Positions 46,468 through 58,576 are shown, counted from the first letter of the stretch. The stretch: 64,000 bases of DNA from Pyronema omphalodes (GCA_024516155.1 JAJJXM010000036.1:248001-312000), one strand, 5' to 3'. A program made the numbers and translations. Notes: generated from the sequence alone by a model not told the origin.

Positions 46468-47671
46468 ATGCCGATTAAACTCCGCCCTAAGGACGTCGCA
46501 TACGTGAAGAAGGGGGTATGTTGTTGCCTGCGCTCTTCTATATCTCAAAATCTAACTCTCACAGACGGTTCGCCAAAACTGGTCTGCCGCCACCCTCTAC
46601 AACCTTTCCCGCCTCGAACGTATTCGCACCGCCGGTCGCACATTCTTCCAGCAGAAATACAAGGCGAAACAGATTACGCGTGTCTACCACGGAGAGCACC
46701 TCACCAAGCGGCAATGGCAGAATATCTTCAAGACTTCGCTCAAGAGCGTTGTTCCTATGAACACCAAGGAAATGGCCTCCTCTGATGGATCTGAGTTTGG
46801 AGCCGGAAGAGGATCTGGATTGACCGTTGAAGCTAAGAAGACTGCTGCGGTGCCTTACATGAACCAGACTTTTGCTCCCATGGAGAGAAGATTGGACATG
46901 GCTATCTTCAGAGCTATGTTTGCATCCTCCGCCCTCCAGGCGAGACAGTTCGTTATTCACGGATTCGTGAAGGTCAACGGACAGAAGGTGGGATATGGCA
47001 ATTTATTAGGAGATTGGGCTATGCTGATGCAGGAAATAGATGCCCCACCCCCAGTACATGCTCAACCCTGGTGACATGTTCAGCGTCGACCTCGATAAGG
47101 TTCTTTTCGCTACCGGAGCACCCAAGGGACTTCCTCGCTCCCAGGACCCCAAGTGGATTAACCGCAAGAGATCCGACGGACAGAACGCTGACAACGAGGC
47201 TGCCGCCGCTGAGAAGAAGGCCGCTGCTGAAGAGAAGAAGGCTGCTGCTAAGGCCGAGGCTGCAAAGGAGACGGATGCTGCGAAGGAGGCACCAAAGGAG
47301 GGTGAGGAGGCTGCTGAGGGTGAGACCAAGGATGTGAAGGTCAACAAGAAGAAGGAGAAGGAGGCTACAACCAACTGGTGGGACGATCCAAACAGAGCAA
47401 AGACCTTTGATCCTTCAAAGCCTTACCGTACGCCATGGAGACCCCGTTACTTCCTGAGTGCTTTCGCATTCATCCCCAAGTACTTGGAGGTTAACCACAA
47501 CATTGGACATGCCGTTTACTTGCGGGACCCTGTTGCGAAGCCTGGACAGTCGGAGGTGAGGAAGACTCCCGGGATTATAAGCACGATACTAATGGTTTGC
47601 TATAGGTTCCTACTCCTTTCCACTCGGAGACCCTACAGCTTGCGTACGCTTGGTTCTTGCGCCGGAGGTAG
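46468..47671 (+). CDS. NAM9: Mitochondrial small-subunit ribosomal protein uS4m
   Basis: Structural protein of the 37S mitoribosomal subunit. Exons 46468-46515, 46565-46987, 47040-47555 and 47606-47671 give 350 residues; all introns are phase 0 and short (49-52 nt). The tiny first exon encodes [16 protein letters not shown]. The S4 RNA-binding domain lies at about 121-180 ([27 protein letters not shown] then [10 protein letters not shown]). A Lys/Ala/Glu-rich insert (about 200-260) and a fungal C-terminal extension with WWDDP and FIPKYLEVN follow, as in yeast Nam9. It ends AWFLRRR. Confidence 0.95.
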
Positions 47672-48000
47672 AGAAAACGTTGTCACGTGGGTGTATTTTA
47701 GATTGTATTATAATACGGATAGAGCATTCTTTGGACTGGGTACAAAAAAATTTGAGAATGTCTTTCACGTACATAGAAGCATGTTTCTTGTTCTTTTGGG
47801 TTTCAAAAAAATATATCCTCTCATGCGACTTTATGGCCTTTTTTTTGTAATGTGCCAGGTTAGGGTTGGCTAGAGTCACGCGTTTCAGCCTCATTCCAAC
47901 ACGTTGTAGATCAAAGATCATAGCTCCCCCCGCGTCTCCCCGTCTGTCGCCTTTGTCACGGTCCATCGCGTTCACCTTCAACTCTACACACAACACAGAT
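47672..48000. other. NAM9-MED21 spacer
   Basis: 329 bp. An in-frame ATG at 47866 precedes the MED21 start, but the family N-terminus begins at 48001. No other feature seen. Confidence 0.5.
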
Positions 48001-48452
48001 ATGACCGACCGACTCACCCAGCTCCAAGACGCTGTCGACCAGCTCACCACACAGTTTTTTTCAGCACTCCGCTACGTCGGAAATAAGCACGAATCGGCCC
48101 CAGTCGGAACTGAAGATAGAGTACCTGACGACAAACACTTCCCGGATGACCCTGCGGTGTTCGAATGTGCGCTATTTCACTTAATATATTTTCTTTGGGA
48201 TTTCTATGCTAATACTACGTAGCTTCATTATCGGAGCTTGCGCGCGATATCATTGTTAAGAGCAAACAAATTGAAGTTTTAATCACCAGTCTACCGGGAA
48301 TTGGAGTCAGTGAAGAAGATCAGAAAAACCGACTACTGAATTTGGAACAACAGTTGAAGGAGGCAGAAGCAGAGCGGCTTAAAGCGGTTGAAGAGAAGGA
48401 GCTTGCTCGGGAACGGTTGGAGAGTGTTATTGTGAAGTTACGGAGGATCTAA
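48001..48452 (+). CDS. MED21: Mediator complex subunit 21
   Basis: Middle-module Mediator subunit that pairs with Med7 and links the hinge to RNA polymerase II; nuclear. Exons 48001-48166 and 48223-48452 give 131 residues. The start MTDRLTQLQDAVDQLTTQFF is the conserved Med21 N-terminus, followed by SALRYV, the Pro/Asp-rich linker and, after the intron, SLSELARDIIVKSKQIEVLI and PGIGVSEEDQ, ending in a long coiled coil. Length and layout match fungal Med21. The gene converges with MRPL27 across 230 bp. Confidence 0.95.
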
Positions 48453-48682
48453 ATGCTTTGTTTTGTTGGAGTTATGGAGTTATGTTTATTGTAGGGATTA
48501 TTCATATGGCCAAATGGCCAGGTACCAAATTTCTTTGTCTCTGTAGTAGTCGTAGAGGTTTTGTTGGAGATTGTAGATGGCGTGGTATGGTTACAATTTC
48601 TAATATACATCCGTTTCCGTCCGGCCGCACTTCGTTCTCGTCCTTGATTCCTCTCATTCTCCGCCTTTTTTATGTAGACCTT

Positions 48683-49066
48683 TTAGTTGGCCCCGTTACG
48701 CTCCTTCCACATTCTCAAGTAGTAGCTTCCCATGACGGGGTGCTCGTCCTTGGAGTACTTTCCTCTTGTAGGCTTCATCTTCTTGGTGACGAAAGGTGTG
48801 AGCTATTGTCAATGTCAGCGCGCGTACTTCCAACCTATCTTACCCCATAACCGGTAGAATCGCACCTGGAAGTCCTCCTCAACAGTCGGCACAACGTAAG
48901 TGCGGACCTTCTTCCAGTCGATCACGTATCCTCCGTATTTGGTGTGGGTTCCCATGGAACCAGTTCTATTTCCCTTGTAGTAACCTCCATTGACTTGTTT
49001 CGTCGTAAGCTTAAGACGACGAATTCCGGAGGTAGCGCGCTTGAAGAGGGAGGCGGTGGGTTGCAT
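48683..49066 (-). CDS. MRPL27: Mitochondrial large-subunit ribosomal protein mL41
   Basis: Mitochondria-specific 54S protein. Exons 49066-48866 and 48802-48683 give 106 residues. LTTKQVNGGYYKGNRTGSMG and TKYGGYVIDWKKVRTYVVP are the mL41 hallmark, and exon 2 supplies LTPFVTKKMKPTRGKYSKDE and the end WKERNGAN. The intron is 63 nt. The start MQPTASLFKRATSGIRRLKL is basic and presequence-like. Divergent from IRC3 with about 240 bp between starts. Confidence 0.94.
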
Positions 49067-49307
49067 GGCGGGCTGCTCGTGGGGGGTTTGTGATTCGTGG
49101 TTCGACGCGGGGAGGGAGTTTCGCGGCTCGGTCGGTCGGTGGAGGTGGGTGTTCGAATTAAGTTTTCTCCGGAAAGCTGCTAAAAACGGTTACACGGTTT
49201 ACACTATTGGTGGGGTACGCGAGATGGATGGGGGGGAGGGGGTCTCTTAGCGCAACACAAACGCAGGCAGGGCTGAACTGGAAAGAAAAAAATATGTTTG
49301 CTGAACA
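49067..49307. promoter_or_regulatory. Bidirectional promoter mL41/IRC3
   Basis: Only 241 bp separate two divergent start codons, both for mitochondrial gene-expression proteins, so a shared regulatory region is likely. A G-rich run (ATGGGGGGGAGGGGG) at 49225-49239 is the only obvious landmark. Confidence 0.6.
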
Positions 49308-51971
49308 ATGCATCGCTTACTCGTCAGGAACTGTACAACAATCTCGAATTCTCTGAGGCCGGTTAATAGAACGACGACAATATGTTTTCGCGATTCAGTA
49401 CTCAGGACCGCCAGGAATTATAGGACGAAAGCGAAGACTGATCTAAACGACATCGATGCGGAACCTTTGATTGCCAAAGCTTCAAGGCGGAAAAAGGCTG
49501 TGATCGATGGGGATACTATCGCAAATTCTACACCAGAGGTATCTCCGGAGACCTTAACGAAACGCACGCGAAAGAAGAAAGCCGTCGCTGAGGAGAATCC
49601 TACCGAAGATCTTGCGATAGAAACACCTCTAGACACGTCGACCAAACGTACGCGGCGGAAAAAGGCCGAGTCAGAAGAAGCAATTACGGATGACGTTCCC
49701 ATCGAGACGCCCTTAGAAGCAAAGCTTAAACGTGGTCGACCTAAGAAGTCTGTAGCTAAGGAGGATGGCGCAGAGGAAGCTCCCGTCGAGACATCTCCGA
49801 TAGCAAAATCCGCACGTGGCAGACAGAAGAAAGCAGCTATTGATGATTTCAAGGCTGAATTGGAAGCTCAAGCTCTAGAAGATGCTGAATCCGAGGAGCA
49901 GCCCATTATTGAAACAGTCAAGAAGCGCAAGAAGAAGAAGACTATTGAAGAAGAGGAAATATCACCAGCTTTTACGCCACTCAAGCTGCGGTCATACCAG
50001 GAGGAGGCTATTGAAGCTGTGTTGAATGGTGTTAATGAGGGTTACCGGCGGTTAGGACTTTCTCTTGCTACTGGTAGTGGAAAAACGGTACTGTTTTATT
50101 GTCCCAAACTAATAAATACGTTATACTGATCTATTATCCAGGTAATTTTCACACAGCTTATCTCCCGGTTACAACACCCCGCACGCCCAAAAGAAGCGAC
50201 TCGAACTCTAATCCTAGCACATCGAACTGAGCTTGTTGAACAAGCCTTCCGCCACTGTCGTCGTACCTACCCCGACGCCACCATTGAAATCGAAATGGGA
50301 AATGCCCATTCTTCCGGACAGGCAGACATCACTATTGCATCAGTTGCCTCTCTCATCAGCAGGAGTCGTTGCGAGAAATTTGATCCCTCTACCTTCAAGC
50401 TAATCTTAATCGACGAAGCACATCATGCTGCTGCCAACTCCTATAAAGAAATCCTTGATTACTTTGGAGCTTTGGATATGACCCAGGGAGATATGGACCT
50501 CAAGCCGATAGTGGTTGGAGTTAGTGCTACGCTGAGTAGAGCTGATGGACTCCCCCTGGGAAAGGTCTTGGATCACATTGTATACCACCGGGGATACGTA
50601 GAGATGATTGAAGATAACTGGTTATGTCCAGTCCAGTTTACTACTGTCCAAACCAACGTCGACCTATCACGGGTAAAAACAAGCGGTCCTAATGGAGATT
50701 TCGCAATTGGCGAATTGGGACGAGCTGTCAACATAGAGCAAGCCAACGAACTTACCGTTCGTACATGGATGACCAAAGCAAGTCAACGGAAATCGACAAT
50801 GGTATTTTGTGTTGATATCGCACACGTTAACGAGATCACGGCAACATTTCGAAAATACGGAATAGATGCACGACCGGTTACATCACACACAAAATCCGAT
50901 GATCGAAGACTCCGTTTGGACGAGTTCCGAAACTTCAAGTTTCCTGTTTTAGTAAATTGCGGTGTATTTACCGAGGGTACCGATGTCCCCAATGTCGACT
51001 GTATATTACTGGCTCGTCCTACGAGGTCAAAGAATTTGCTTGTCCAAATGATTGGTCGAGGAATGCGTCTCCACGAGTCCAAAAAAGACTGCCACATTAT
51101 CGACATGGTCGGAAACGTAACGCGGGGTGTCATCACCATCCCCACCCTACTCGGTCTCGACCCAGACGAAATTCTAGAAGGAGAAACCATGGAAGGCGCC
51201 AAAAAGCGGCTCGAAGAACGTAAAGCCGAACGCGAAGCCCAAGGCTACCCCTTAGACGCCCAACAACTACAAGAAGCCATCGACCCCGTCGAAACCTCCA
51301 TAAAAGCTGTGATACCAGCCGTCACATTTACCCATTATGCAAGTATCGAAGACTTATTGGCCGATAAAAAACAAGATAGTCCTATCCGTACCTTATCTAG
51401 ACTGGCTTGGGTCACAATCTCCCCGTATTACTATATCTTATCTACCCGTGGCGGGGACTTGAAAATCTCCATCACCTCTATCGAAGATGCAACAGAAAAC
51501 AACCCCGCCGGTTACTTTTGTGTGACCGAGACCCAAAACCTCCCCCCGGAGTTGGCACGGGAAAAGAATATTTACAAGACAAAACCAAAGTTTATTGCAG
51601 GCGGTTTTACAGATCTTCAAGTCGCCGTAAATGCGGCGGATAATTACGCATACCGAAAGTTTCCCCGGGCCCTTTTGGAGCACAGCGCCCCCTGGAGGAG
51701 GAGCCCAGCCACAGAGGGACAGTTAAAGATGCTAGCCAAGGTTATCAGTGAGCAAAAAGCGGCAACTTTGACAAAAGGACAAGCCGGGGATATGATCACA
51801 CGGATGAAACATGGAGGAATTGCAAGGTTTGAAAGGATACAGACAGTACGAAGGAAACAGGAACGGGAAGAAGAAAGGGAACGGAAAAGACAGGAGAAAG
51901 TTGAGGTGAAGGTGGGAGCGGTTGCAGGGAGTGTATTTGCTGCTATGAGGGCCGGTTCAGCGGGGTTATAA
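49308..51971 (+). CDS. IRC3: Mitochondrial SF2 DNA helicase Irc3
   Basis: Double-stranded-DNA helicase of mitochondria needed for mtDNA maintenance. Exons 49308-50087 and 50142-51971 give 869 residues; the 54-nt intron falls inside Walker A (SLATGSGKT then VIFTQL), so splicing is required for activity. Motif II is LILIDEAHH (about 347), motif [11 protein letters not shown] (about 560). The basic, Thr/Arg-rich N-terminus is a presequence. Unlike yeast Irc3, a ~200-residue N-terminal extension carries three tandem 28-residue repeats with AT-hook-like KRGRPKK cores (49560-49811). The fungal C-terminal Irc3 region is present and ends in a Glu/Arg coiled segment. Confidence 0.93.
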
Positions 51972-52749
51972 CCGGATGGACTAAAATAGCGATTTTTTGA
52001 GCCACCACTCGACAGAAAGGCATGATAATGATCAATCGGATATGGTAGACGAAAACGGGATTGTAAGATAATTTAGCATATAGAATATCATTGTGAACTA
52101 CATTACATACATAGTGAACCTGCGACACACAAGGTGTAATAATCACAAATTCACAACGAGCTCATTGGAAAATACATATCATGATGTCTCACAACTGAAC
52201 ACACCAACATATCATTCGATGATCCCACTACATACATAGATGTAACGTGCATATAATGTATCCATTATGCAAGCCTATGCAAGCCCATTGCTTACCAAGC
52301 GTTTCAATTGTGGGGTCGTTATCGCTTCTTCACACTCTGCACTTTCCAACTTGACTCTCCAAAAACATCCATCAAGTGAAGCTCTTAGCTTACGGCAGAA
52401 GAAGGCTTCGTGAGTGTCTATAGACTATAGCATTAGGCAACTCTATAGCGTACAGTAGTACAGTTAAAGCCTGATTCATCCATCTATAAAGACTGTATCA
52501 GATGCAGAATTACATGAACCGGCGACTTGTTTTTACCCTGAAATCAACATTTTGGGAAGCGGGTGTGTGGATATTGACATTTTTGTTCATCAGAACTTGG
52601 GTTGTGATATGATGTCTTATGTGACTTAATATGATGATGAGATGAAACTGGAGGTGAAACACAGGGTGAAACTACGGATCAGGGGAGCCGTTATGGATCT
52701 CACGGATTTCGGTTGGTAGTGTATTTTGCATTTGAAGGTAACTTGTCAT

Positions 52750-52930
52750 TATACTGCAAATTCGTGATAATGATTCCATGAAGCCTGGCTGATGGCATAC
52801 ATATTGTCGTTCATTCAGTTCTCGTAAATTCATAAACCTGGCTTGTGGCCTGCATATTACAATGCTTTCTATTCCGTAAATCCACGATACTGTCATAAAA
52901 CCTAGCTGATGGCATGCATGCATGCATGCA
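52750..52930. repeat. Three diverged tandem units of about 60 bp
   Basis: Successive units share GTAAATTCATAA-like and CCTGGCTGATGGCATGCAT-like blocks (CCTGGCTGATGGC, CCTGGCTTGTGGCC, CCTAGCTGATGGC). The last unit runs into a GCAT microsatellite at 52914-52930. Confidence 0.65.
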
Positions 52931-53310
52931 TATCGCCATGCTTTCACCACGAGACTAAGGTGTTATAAGCTATGCATACGTAGTCTTTCAGCCTTTCTCT
53001 ACGTCGCAGGTAATATCATGATGGTGGGCCGCAAATACTTACGCGGCAGAGTGTAATTCGTGTGATACTGTTTGTAAGCGGCACAGATTATAGGCCAGAG
53101 ATCACCAGTTCGTTAGTCCGCGCCATGGAAGATCTATCAGGTTCACCGCCGTCCGGTATGCCTGGGTAAACGAGCCCTAGGGGAGCGGTATCCACTATTA
53201 TCAGCGCCTAGATACGCCACATGAGCCGCGCATATATGCTGTTTTTTAGACGCGAGGTAGCTAACCTTGAATAACATAGTCTGTCTGTAAGCTAAGAATA
53301 ACCCCGCCAA

Positions 53311-53337
53311 CCCCCCCCCCCCCCCCCCCTCCCCCCC
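53311..53337. repeat. C19-T-C7 homopolymer tract
   Basis: Nineteen C, one T, seven C. On the complement it reads G7-A-G19, nearly the same as the tract at 39010-39037. Confidence 0.7.
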
Positions 53338-53828
53338 TCAGCAGAGAAATGTTTTTGGCGTAGGTATGGTGATAGGGAATCATCGTAGGAGCTAGTGATT
53401 GCTTTGGAAGTTTTAATATAGATCGTAGGACGTTTGTGGTTTCTTTTGATTGATGTTGGATGGATTCAAAATAATTTGTTTATGTGGAAGAGGGCGAAGC
53501 AGCGGTCTACTTGCGCTGCTACGCTGCTGGGATTGGGTGCAGATCCGGTGGCTTTTGTAGGTATGGTGGCATACAACATATAATGCCCTTGATTCTGGAG
53601 TTTTACGACTGGAGGTTTGGAGATGGTTTTAGTATGAGCTACGTACACTGGGTATTTATCTGTAGGAACTGAAGGCCTGTATCGATTAGACAGAAGATGA
53701 TGCATGTCAGAGGACGGTCATGGTCGGTGATCATCATATTCAGTATGAAACTTTTACTGTGTTTTCGAGGAAGAGGAGGGGTTTTCGCTGCTCAGTGCAT
53801 GGTGGAGATAATGTGGCGTATGAGGCGT

Positions 53829-53951
53829 CGTTACTTTGATCGGACGTGGCTGCAGGTTTAAAAATGTCGATTAATTATGTGACGCCCCATCGTTACTTTG
53901 ATCGGACGAGGGTGCAGGTTTAAAAATGTCCATTAATTATGTGACGCCCCA
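53829..53951 (+). repeat. 62-bp tandem duplication
   Basis: CGTTACTTTGATCGGACG through GTGACGCCCCA occurs twice in direct succession with a few base changes, a recent local duplication. Confidence 0.85.
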
Positions 53952-55973
53952 AATATGATAAAACCATGGACTCGGCATGAGCGCCACTAGCTACACTCTC
54001 GATTTTTGTGAAAAATTAATTTCGAGAGATGGGGTTTCTGGGAATTGGTAGTGCCAATAACCTGGTTGGTGGTTGTCGAGACTCGAGGGCACAAACCCTA
54101 AGCGAGTATGCTAATGCTGGTACTAGCCTGCATGATTGACGAAAGGGAAGAACACTAATAGGCGTTAGCATAGGGAACAAAACTGCGCAAATAATTTTAT
54201 CTGTCAGTCACATAGAAAATCCATGTGCGTTAATTTTTTACATGATTTGTTCTGGGACATGAATTACTACCCCTTAAGTTCTACCACAGCAGCCAATTCT
54301 GCAAGCTGCAGTAGAAATCAAGCTTACTAAACATATTATTATTGCGCCAGCTTTAGAAAGATCCTACAGATGTTCCCCAGGTTGACGTATTATGCTGCAG
54401 GGTCATGCTTGCATAAACTTCTCCAGCTTCCCTACATGCTCTAGCGAACCAACTGCAGTGCCCGTCGGACACCGCCTTTACGACACATCGTGTGGATTAT
54501 GTACGATGCAAGGGACGCCACAATGCATGATTGAGACATCGCCTATTTAGCGAAACCGGCCTTAACGGTGCTGCTTCCACCTTGACGGCCACCAAAAATG
54601 CATGGTTGGTAGATAACAGCCTTGTAATGTGGCTCCATGGATGATCTGGTGATCACGAATTCATGCTTGGCGACTTCTCTTTGTTGATGTTTACACCAGG
54701 GCGTTGTGGTTCATGATTGCATGTTTCGGTTATTAATCATCAATTTCAACTGTAGGACCTTTAATTGGTTCTCAACTCCTTGGTAGCGGAGGCTGAAGAG
54801 TGCAATGTCGGTGTGCACACAAAACTCGATTTTCATGTCTCCAAGACATTGGAGTGATTGCCGCAGGATTTGCTTTCATTCGAAATTACGAAACAAACAA
54901 CTCCTTTTATCGAAGATTTTATGTAGTTGTGGCTCGCTGGATTCGTTCGCCATTCTATCTTTACACATTGAAAGATGCCAAATCTCGAATTCCAATTATT
55001 GATGTTTCCAGTATACGTTCCATAAAGAGATCGTCGTCCACATGTGTAATATTTTACGTAGATCATAGATATCAATATTGAACTGTCAAGTAAATGCGCC
55101 TTACCGTTCGTTAAGATGACTCTCTGTCTTCACCTGTGAACACTGCTAAGCTTGGCTCTACTTCCATTGTAGACTAGTGTTTGGCCGAAACTTAGAGATA
55201 TGACGAAGGAGGATCTAGTGGGGGTAGGTCATGCAACAGTCTGTTCAAATCAAAAAAACTCAGCCGCAATGCTTTAAAGGCGTTATGCACAAAATATTAA
55301 CCAAATCGAAATCCTGTTTCTTTTATTGACCTCGGCTTCAACCCATATTCAGTGTGTGTGTTTGCTAGAAATATCTTAGAATGTTGATCTAATAATTGTG
55401 ATTATCCGGGACTGGAAACGATAATACCAGTATGGCATTACTCCTGATTTCTCGACATAATGGCCTGGAAACTTTCAATACACATTGATTGAGAGAAGAA
55501 TCATCGCCTTCTATCAAGTATGAACTCATTTTTTACATTTTGACAAGCTCACTTCAATATACAGGGATGGTAAGAGTTTATGTGATCGGACGTTATGAAG
55601 TACACCCGTAGGGGCGTGGATTTAATGCAAGCTTTGCTTACACTCTCATCAAGACAGCGCCATAGTTTCAAAGGCTGCATAACCATCAGCTGACCGGCCT
55701 GCTGTTGAAATGTATTCGGACTGGCCTGGTAAATATTGATAATTTCAGTAAACAAGTTCCAAAGTACCGAGCCGGTGATTATCTATTACGTAGTTGGCTT
55801 TGATACTACGACTAGAGTTTGACTGGTAATAAAACCCCCCCCCTCGCTGCTATACCACGAGTGTGGGTGGCTCAATATTTCCTTTATCACACCTAGGTGC
55901 AAAATCGTGCTGATCCAGCAGAGAGCAGGACTCCTATGCACTTTTGATTTACTCATAAAGCGAGTCTCTGACC

Positions 55974-57440
55974 ATGAAAAGCTCTAATTCTTTTCAAAAT
56001 TCATCAACCAGTAAAATGAACAGCTTTATTCATCACATGCGTTGCTCAGTCGACTTTTTCATGTGCCGTACTGTTTCTCCAACTTCACCAGCATATGACA
56101 GCAATGATTCGTCAGTCTTTAGCTTTGATTCACCATCTGTCACGACAAAAAAGAACAAAAGAATGTTTCGACGCTCCAACAAATCAGAGAAAACAATGCG
56201 ATCAGACAAATCAGAAGAATCACGCCGCGAATCTGAATCAACAATTGTAACCCAACCCTCAACAATGTCACCAACACAACTTTCCTTTATTTCCGAGGTA
56301 CCAGAAGATACGTTTCGTCTTTCAACACCCGTCAGATCAAAATCATTCCCTGGCGGCGAGCCATCCGCCCGACCCAGACTATCGAAAATCAGATCATTTA
56401 GTTCCCTATATTCCAAAAAGCGTAGTGCACAATCTTACGAACCAAATTCACCAACCGAACAAAGGGCGCATTCGCTCGATCAATACCGCATTCCCTCATC
56501 ATACGCCTCAAAACGATCAGAAACACCAGTATCCATCCTTAACGCCCAGCCACAATCACCACAGCGCATAGCATCGCCGGTTCCCACCATTTCTTCACCG
56601 CCACTTTCTCGGCGGCGCATAGCAACGCCTATACCACAATCCTCTGGCCGCCCACAAACAGCACCAAACAGGGGCAGATCCTTGTCTACCCCAGAAATAA
56701 CACCACAAATCCGTCGTCCATCGAGAATTTCCTTACAGAGTACAAATTCAGCGCCTCAGGTTTTACTTGATCAACAAAACGACTACATTGTTTCACAGCA
56801 ACAAGTCATTAGCAAACTGAGTAAAAGAGTGCAAGACCTAGACGAACTCATACAACGTCAACGTCATACAATTAGTATCCTTACTAGCAAAGACAAACCT
56901 CTTCCACATATCCCCAATTGTGCTTTCGATGAACCAGCACCTTCACCCTTAGAGCTAATTGCGGAGGAAATCGTGGATGGTTTTGATGCACTCTCAGTCA
57001 ACTCGGATTACCTGGATACTTGGGCTCCCAGCCCACCTGTTACTCGAAAAAAGAAATTCCCCGCCCCACCGATGACACCACTACCGACACCGCCGCGCGT
57101 GAATATAGCACCGACAACACCCCTACCAACACCACCGCGCGTGAATATAGCACCGATAAAGACGAATGGAAATGCACCAACTATCAGCATTAAGAAGGCG
57201 GAGAAAATAGAGAAGCCTGAGAGGACGACAAAGGAAGTGAGATTCGTTGACGAGGGAAAATTCGAGTGCGAGTCGCCTGTCATTCCATCGATGTTTGAAG
57301 GTTTGACACCGCCAGGGTCGCCAGCAATGCTGGATTTTAGTCTTGATGCATGTGTGCAGGAGTTCAGGGCAGGAGGATCATGGTGTTTGGAGCCGAATCA
57401 GGCGGAGAGCTTAAATCTGGATAGGATACTCTTGTGTTAG
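55974..57440 (+). CDS. Large disordered Ser/Pro-rich protein, unknown
   Basis: Uninterrupted 488-codon frame without introns. Composition is Ser/Thr/Pro/Arg-rich with few hydrophobic clusters. A coiled segment lies in the middle (DYIVSQQQVISKLSKRVQDL, about 268-300). The unit TPLPTPPRVNIAPT is repeated twice in tandem (about 365-395), and a possible short acidic/hydrophobic module ends the protein (SPVIPSMFEGLTPPGSPAML then SLNLDRILLC). No known domain is visible. It may be a signalling or cytoskeletal scaffold, but that is only a guess. Frame length and regular codon use support a real gene. The in-frame ATG at 56013 could be the true start. Confidence 0.72.
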   Translation: MKSSNSFQNSSTSKMNSFIHHMRCSVDFFMCRTVSPTSPAYDSNDSSVFSFDSPSVTTKKNKRMFRRSNKSEKTMRSDKSEESRRESESTIVTQPSTMSPTQLSFISEVPEDTFRLSTPVRSKSFPGGEPSARPRLSKIRSFSSLYSKKRSAQSYEPNSPTEQRAHSLDQYRIPSSYASKRSETPVSILNAQPQSPQRIASPVPTISSPPLSRRRIATPIPQSSGRPQTAPNRGRSLSTPEITPQIRRPSRISLQSTNSAPQVLLDQQNDYIVSQQQVISKLSKRVQDLDELIQRQRHTISILTSKDKPLPHIPNCAFDEPAPSPLELIAEEIVDGFDALSVNSDYLDTWAPSPPVTRKKKFPAPPMTPLPTPPRVNIAPTTPLPTPPRVNIAPIKTNGNAPTISIKKAEKIEKPERTTKEVRFVDEGKFECESPVIPSMFEGLTPPGSPAMLDFSLDACVQEFRAGGSWCLEPNQAESLNLDRILLC

Positions 57441-58167
57441 TACTTGACAAAATAATAATAATGAATGTTGATGTAGCACATGAAAAACCTCAAGAGCCTT
57501 GAACTATGGTACACGTGACGTGACAGCCGGTGCGGATTTGCAGGGTACATGATGCAAGTTCGCCTCTACATACATACGTTTATACATACCCTAATCAATG
57601 TTTTTACATACTCTAGAGTGCTTCTAGCCTATGTAGTTATTTCAGCGTGGCTTGGATTTTCGCGTGCAGGCAGCGGCGATCAACTAGTACATGAAGCTTA
57701 TCGTCGTTGAACCACTCGTTTACCAAAATCACCATCTCGAAGCGCAACCCATCGGATGAGAGCTCAAACTGTGGCCTAGCCATACATACGTGGATGGCGA
57801 TAACTGAAGGCAATGGTGAGACGGCGATATGTCCGAATGGTGATCAACCGATGCACCGATCAATCATAGCTGTAAATCACATCGTTCCAGCAACCTGCAG
57901 CACTGACCTGAGGCGATGCATATCGTGTGCAAACGGACAACGCTCTGGAAATGCTTCACCGGGTATACATTAGCTAATATTAAATGATATCTGAAAGTCT
58001 AACAAATTTATCTGTATAATGTAGCTGTGGTACACGTCCATCTATCATCAGGTTGATGTGGACCGGCGGACGAGATGGGCGAGAGTCATCAACTGACCAA
58101 ATTGGCGACAGCACTGAAGAACCCCGTAAACAACTTTCTCAAAATTCGATATGTACTTGTGCACGCG

Positions 58168-58216
58168 GGGGGTTTCCCTTAGCGGTATCATTCTCGCACT
58201 GCCAAGGGAAACCCCC
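58168..58216. repeat. Hairpin with 13-bp perfect stem
   Basis: GGGGGTTTCCCTT at 58168-58180 and AAGGGAAACCCCC at 58204-58216, with a 23-bp loop. Could be a MITE fragment or an RNA hairpin. Confidence 0.75.
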
Positions 58217-58576
58217 GGTGGGCACCGGGTACCGGATTCCTACGATTCCTCTCATTCTGCTGTGCAGCTGTGAACTATATTTCGGTTAGCACCCCTGTTC
58301 GAACCGCGCCGATTTGACGAAAACCTATCATAATGAGAGTGGCATTGTAGACAAGGCTTAAAATCTTAAGTGATCTACATATATGTACTAGGATGCAGAT
58401 GCATAAACACCGCATTACCTTAGGAAGACATACAAGGTAGTAAGGCAGAAGATGTCTTGTCATAAATTTCTCTGATTTGGGTCGTCGAATGGGATTATTC
58501 GGCTATACATGTCTGTTTTTCCACAGAGATAGTCAGAGACTGGCTTTCTGTGAGGTTGACTGTGAAGAAAAAAAGT

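Larger units (their letters stand above)
51972..55973. other. Gene-poor interval
   Basis: 4 kb with no supported gene. It contains diverged tandem repeats (52750-52930), a C-tract (53311-53337) and a 62-bp tandem duplication (53829-53951). A TA-rich stretch with many ACATACATA motifs follows the IRC3 3' end. Confidence 0.5.

Noticed and set aside
47866..48000. N-terminal extension of MED21 from the upstream in-frame ATG
   Set aside because: The family N-terminus starts at 48001 and the extension has no conserved features; it lies in the leader.
54540..54715. Short minus-strand frame with protein-like peptide (VITRSSMEPHYKAVIYQP)
   Set aside because: Only about 58 codons, no splice partners found and no family; could be chance.
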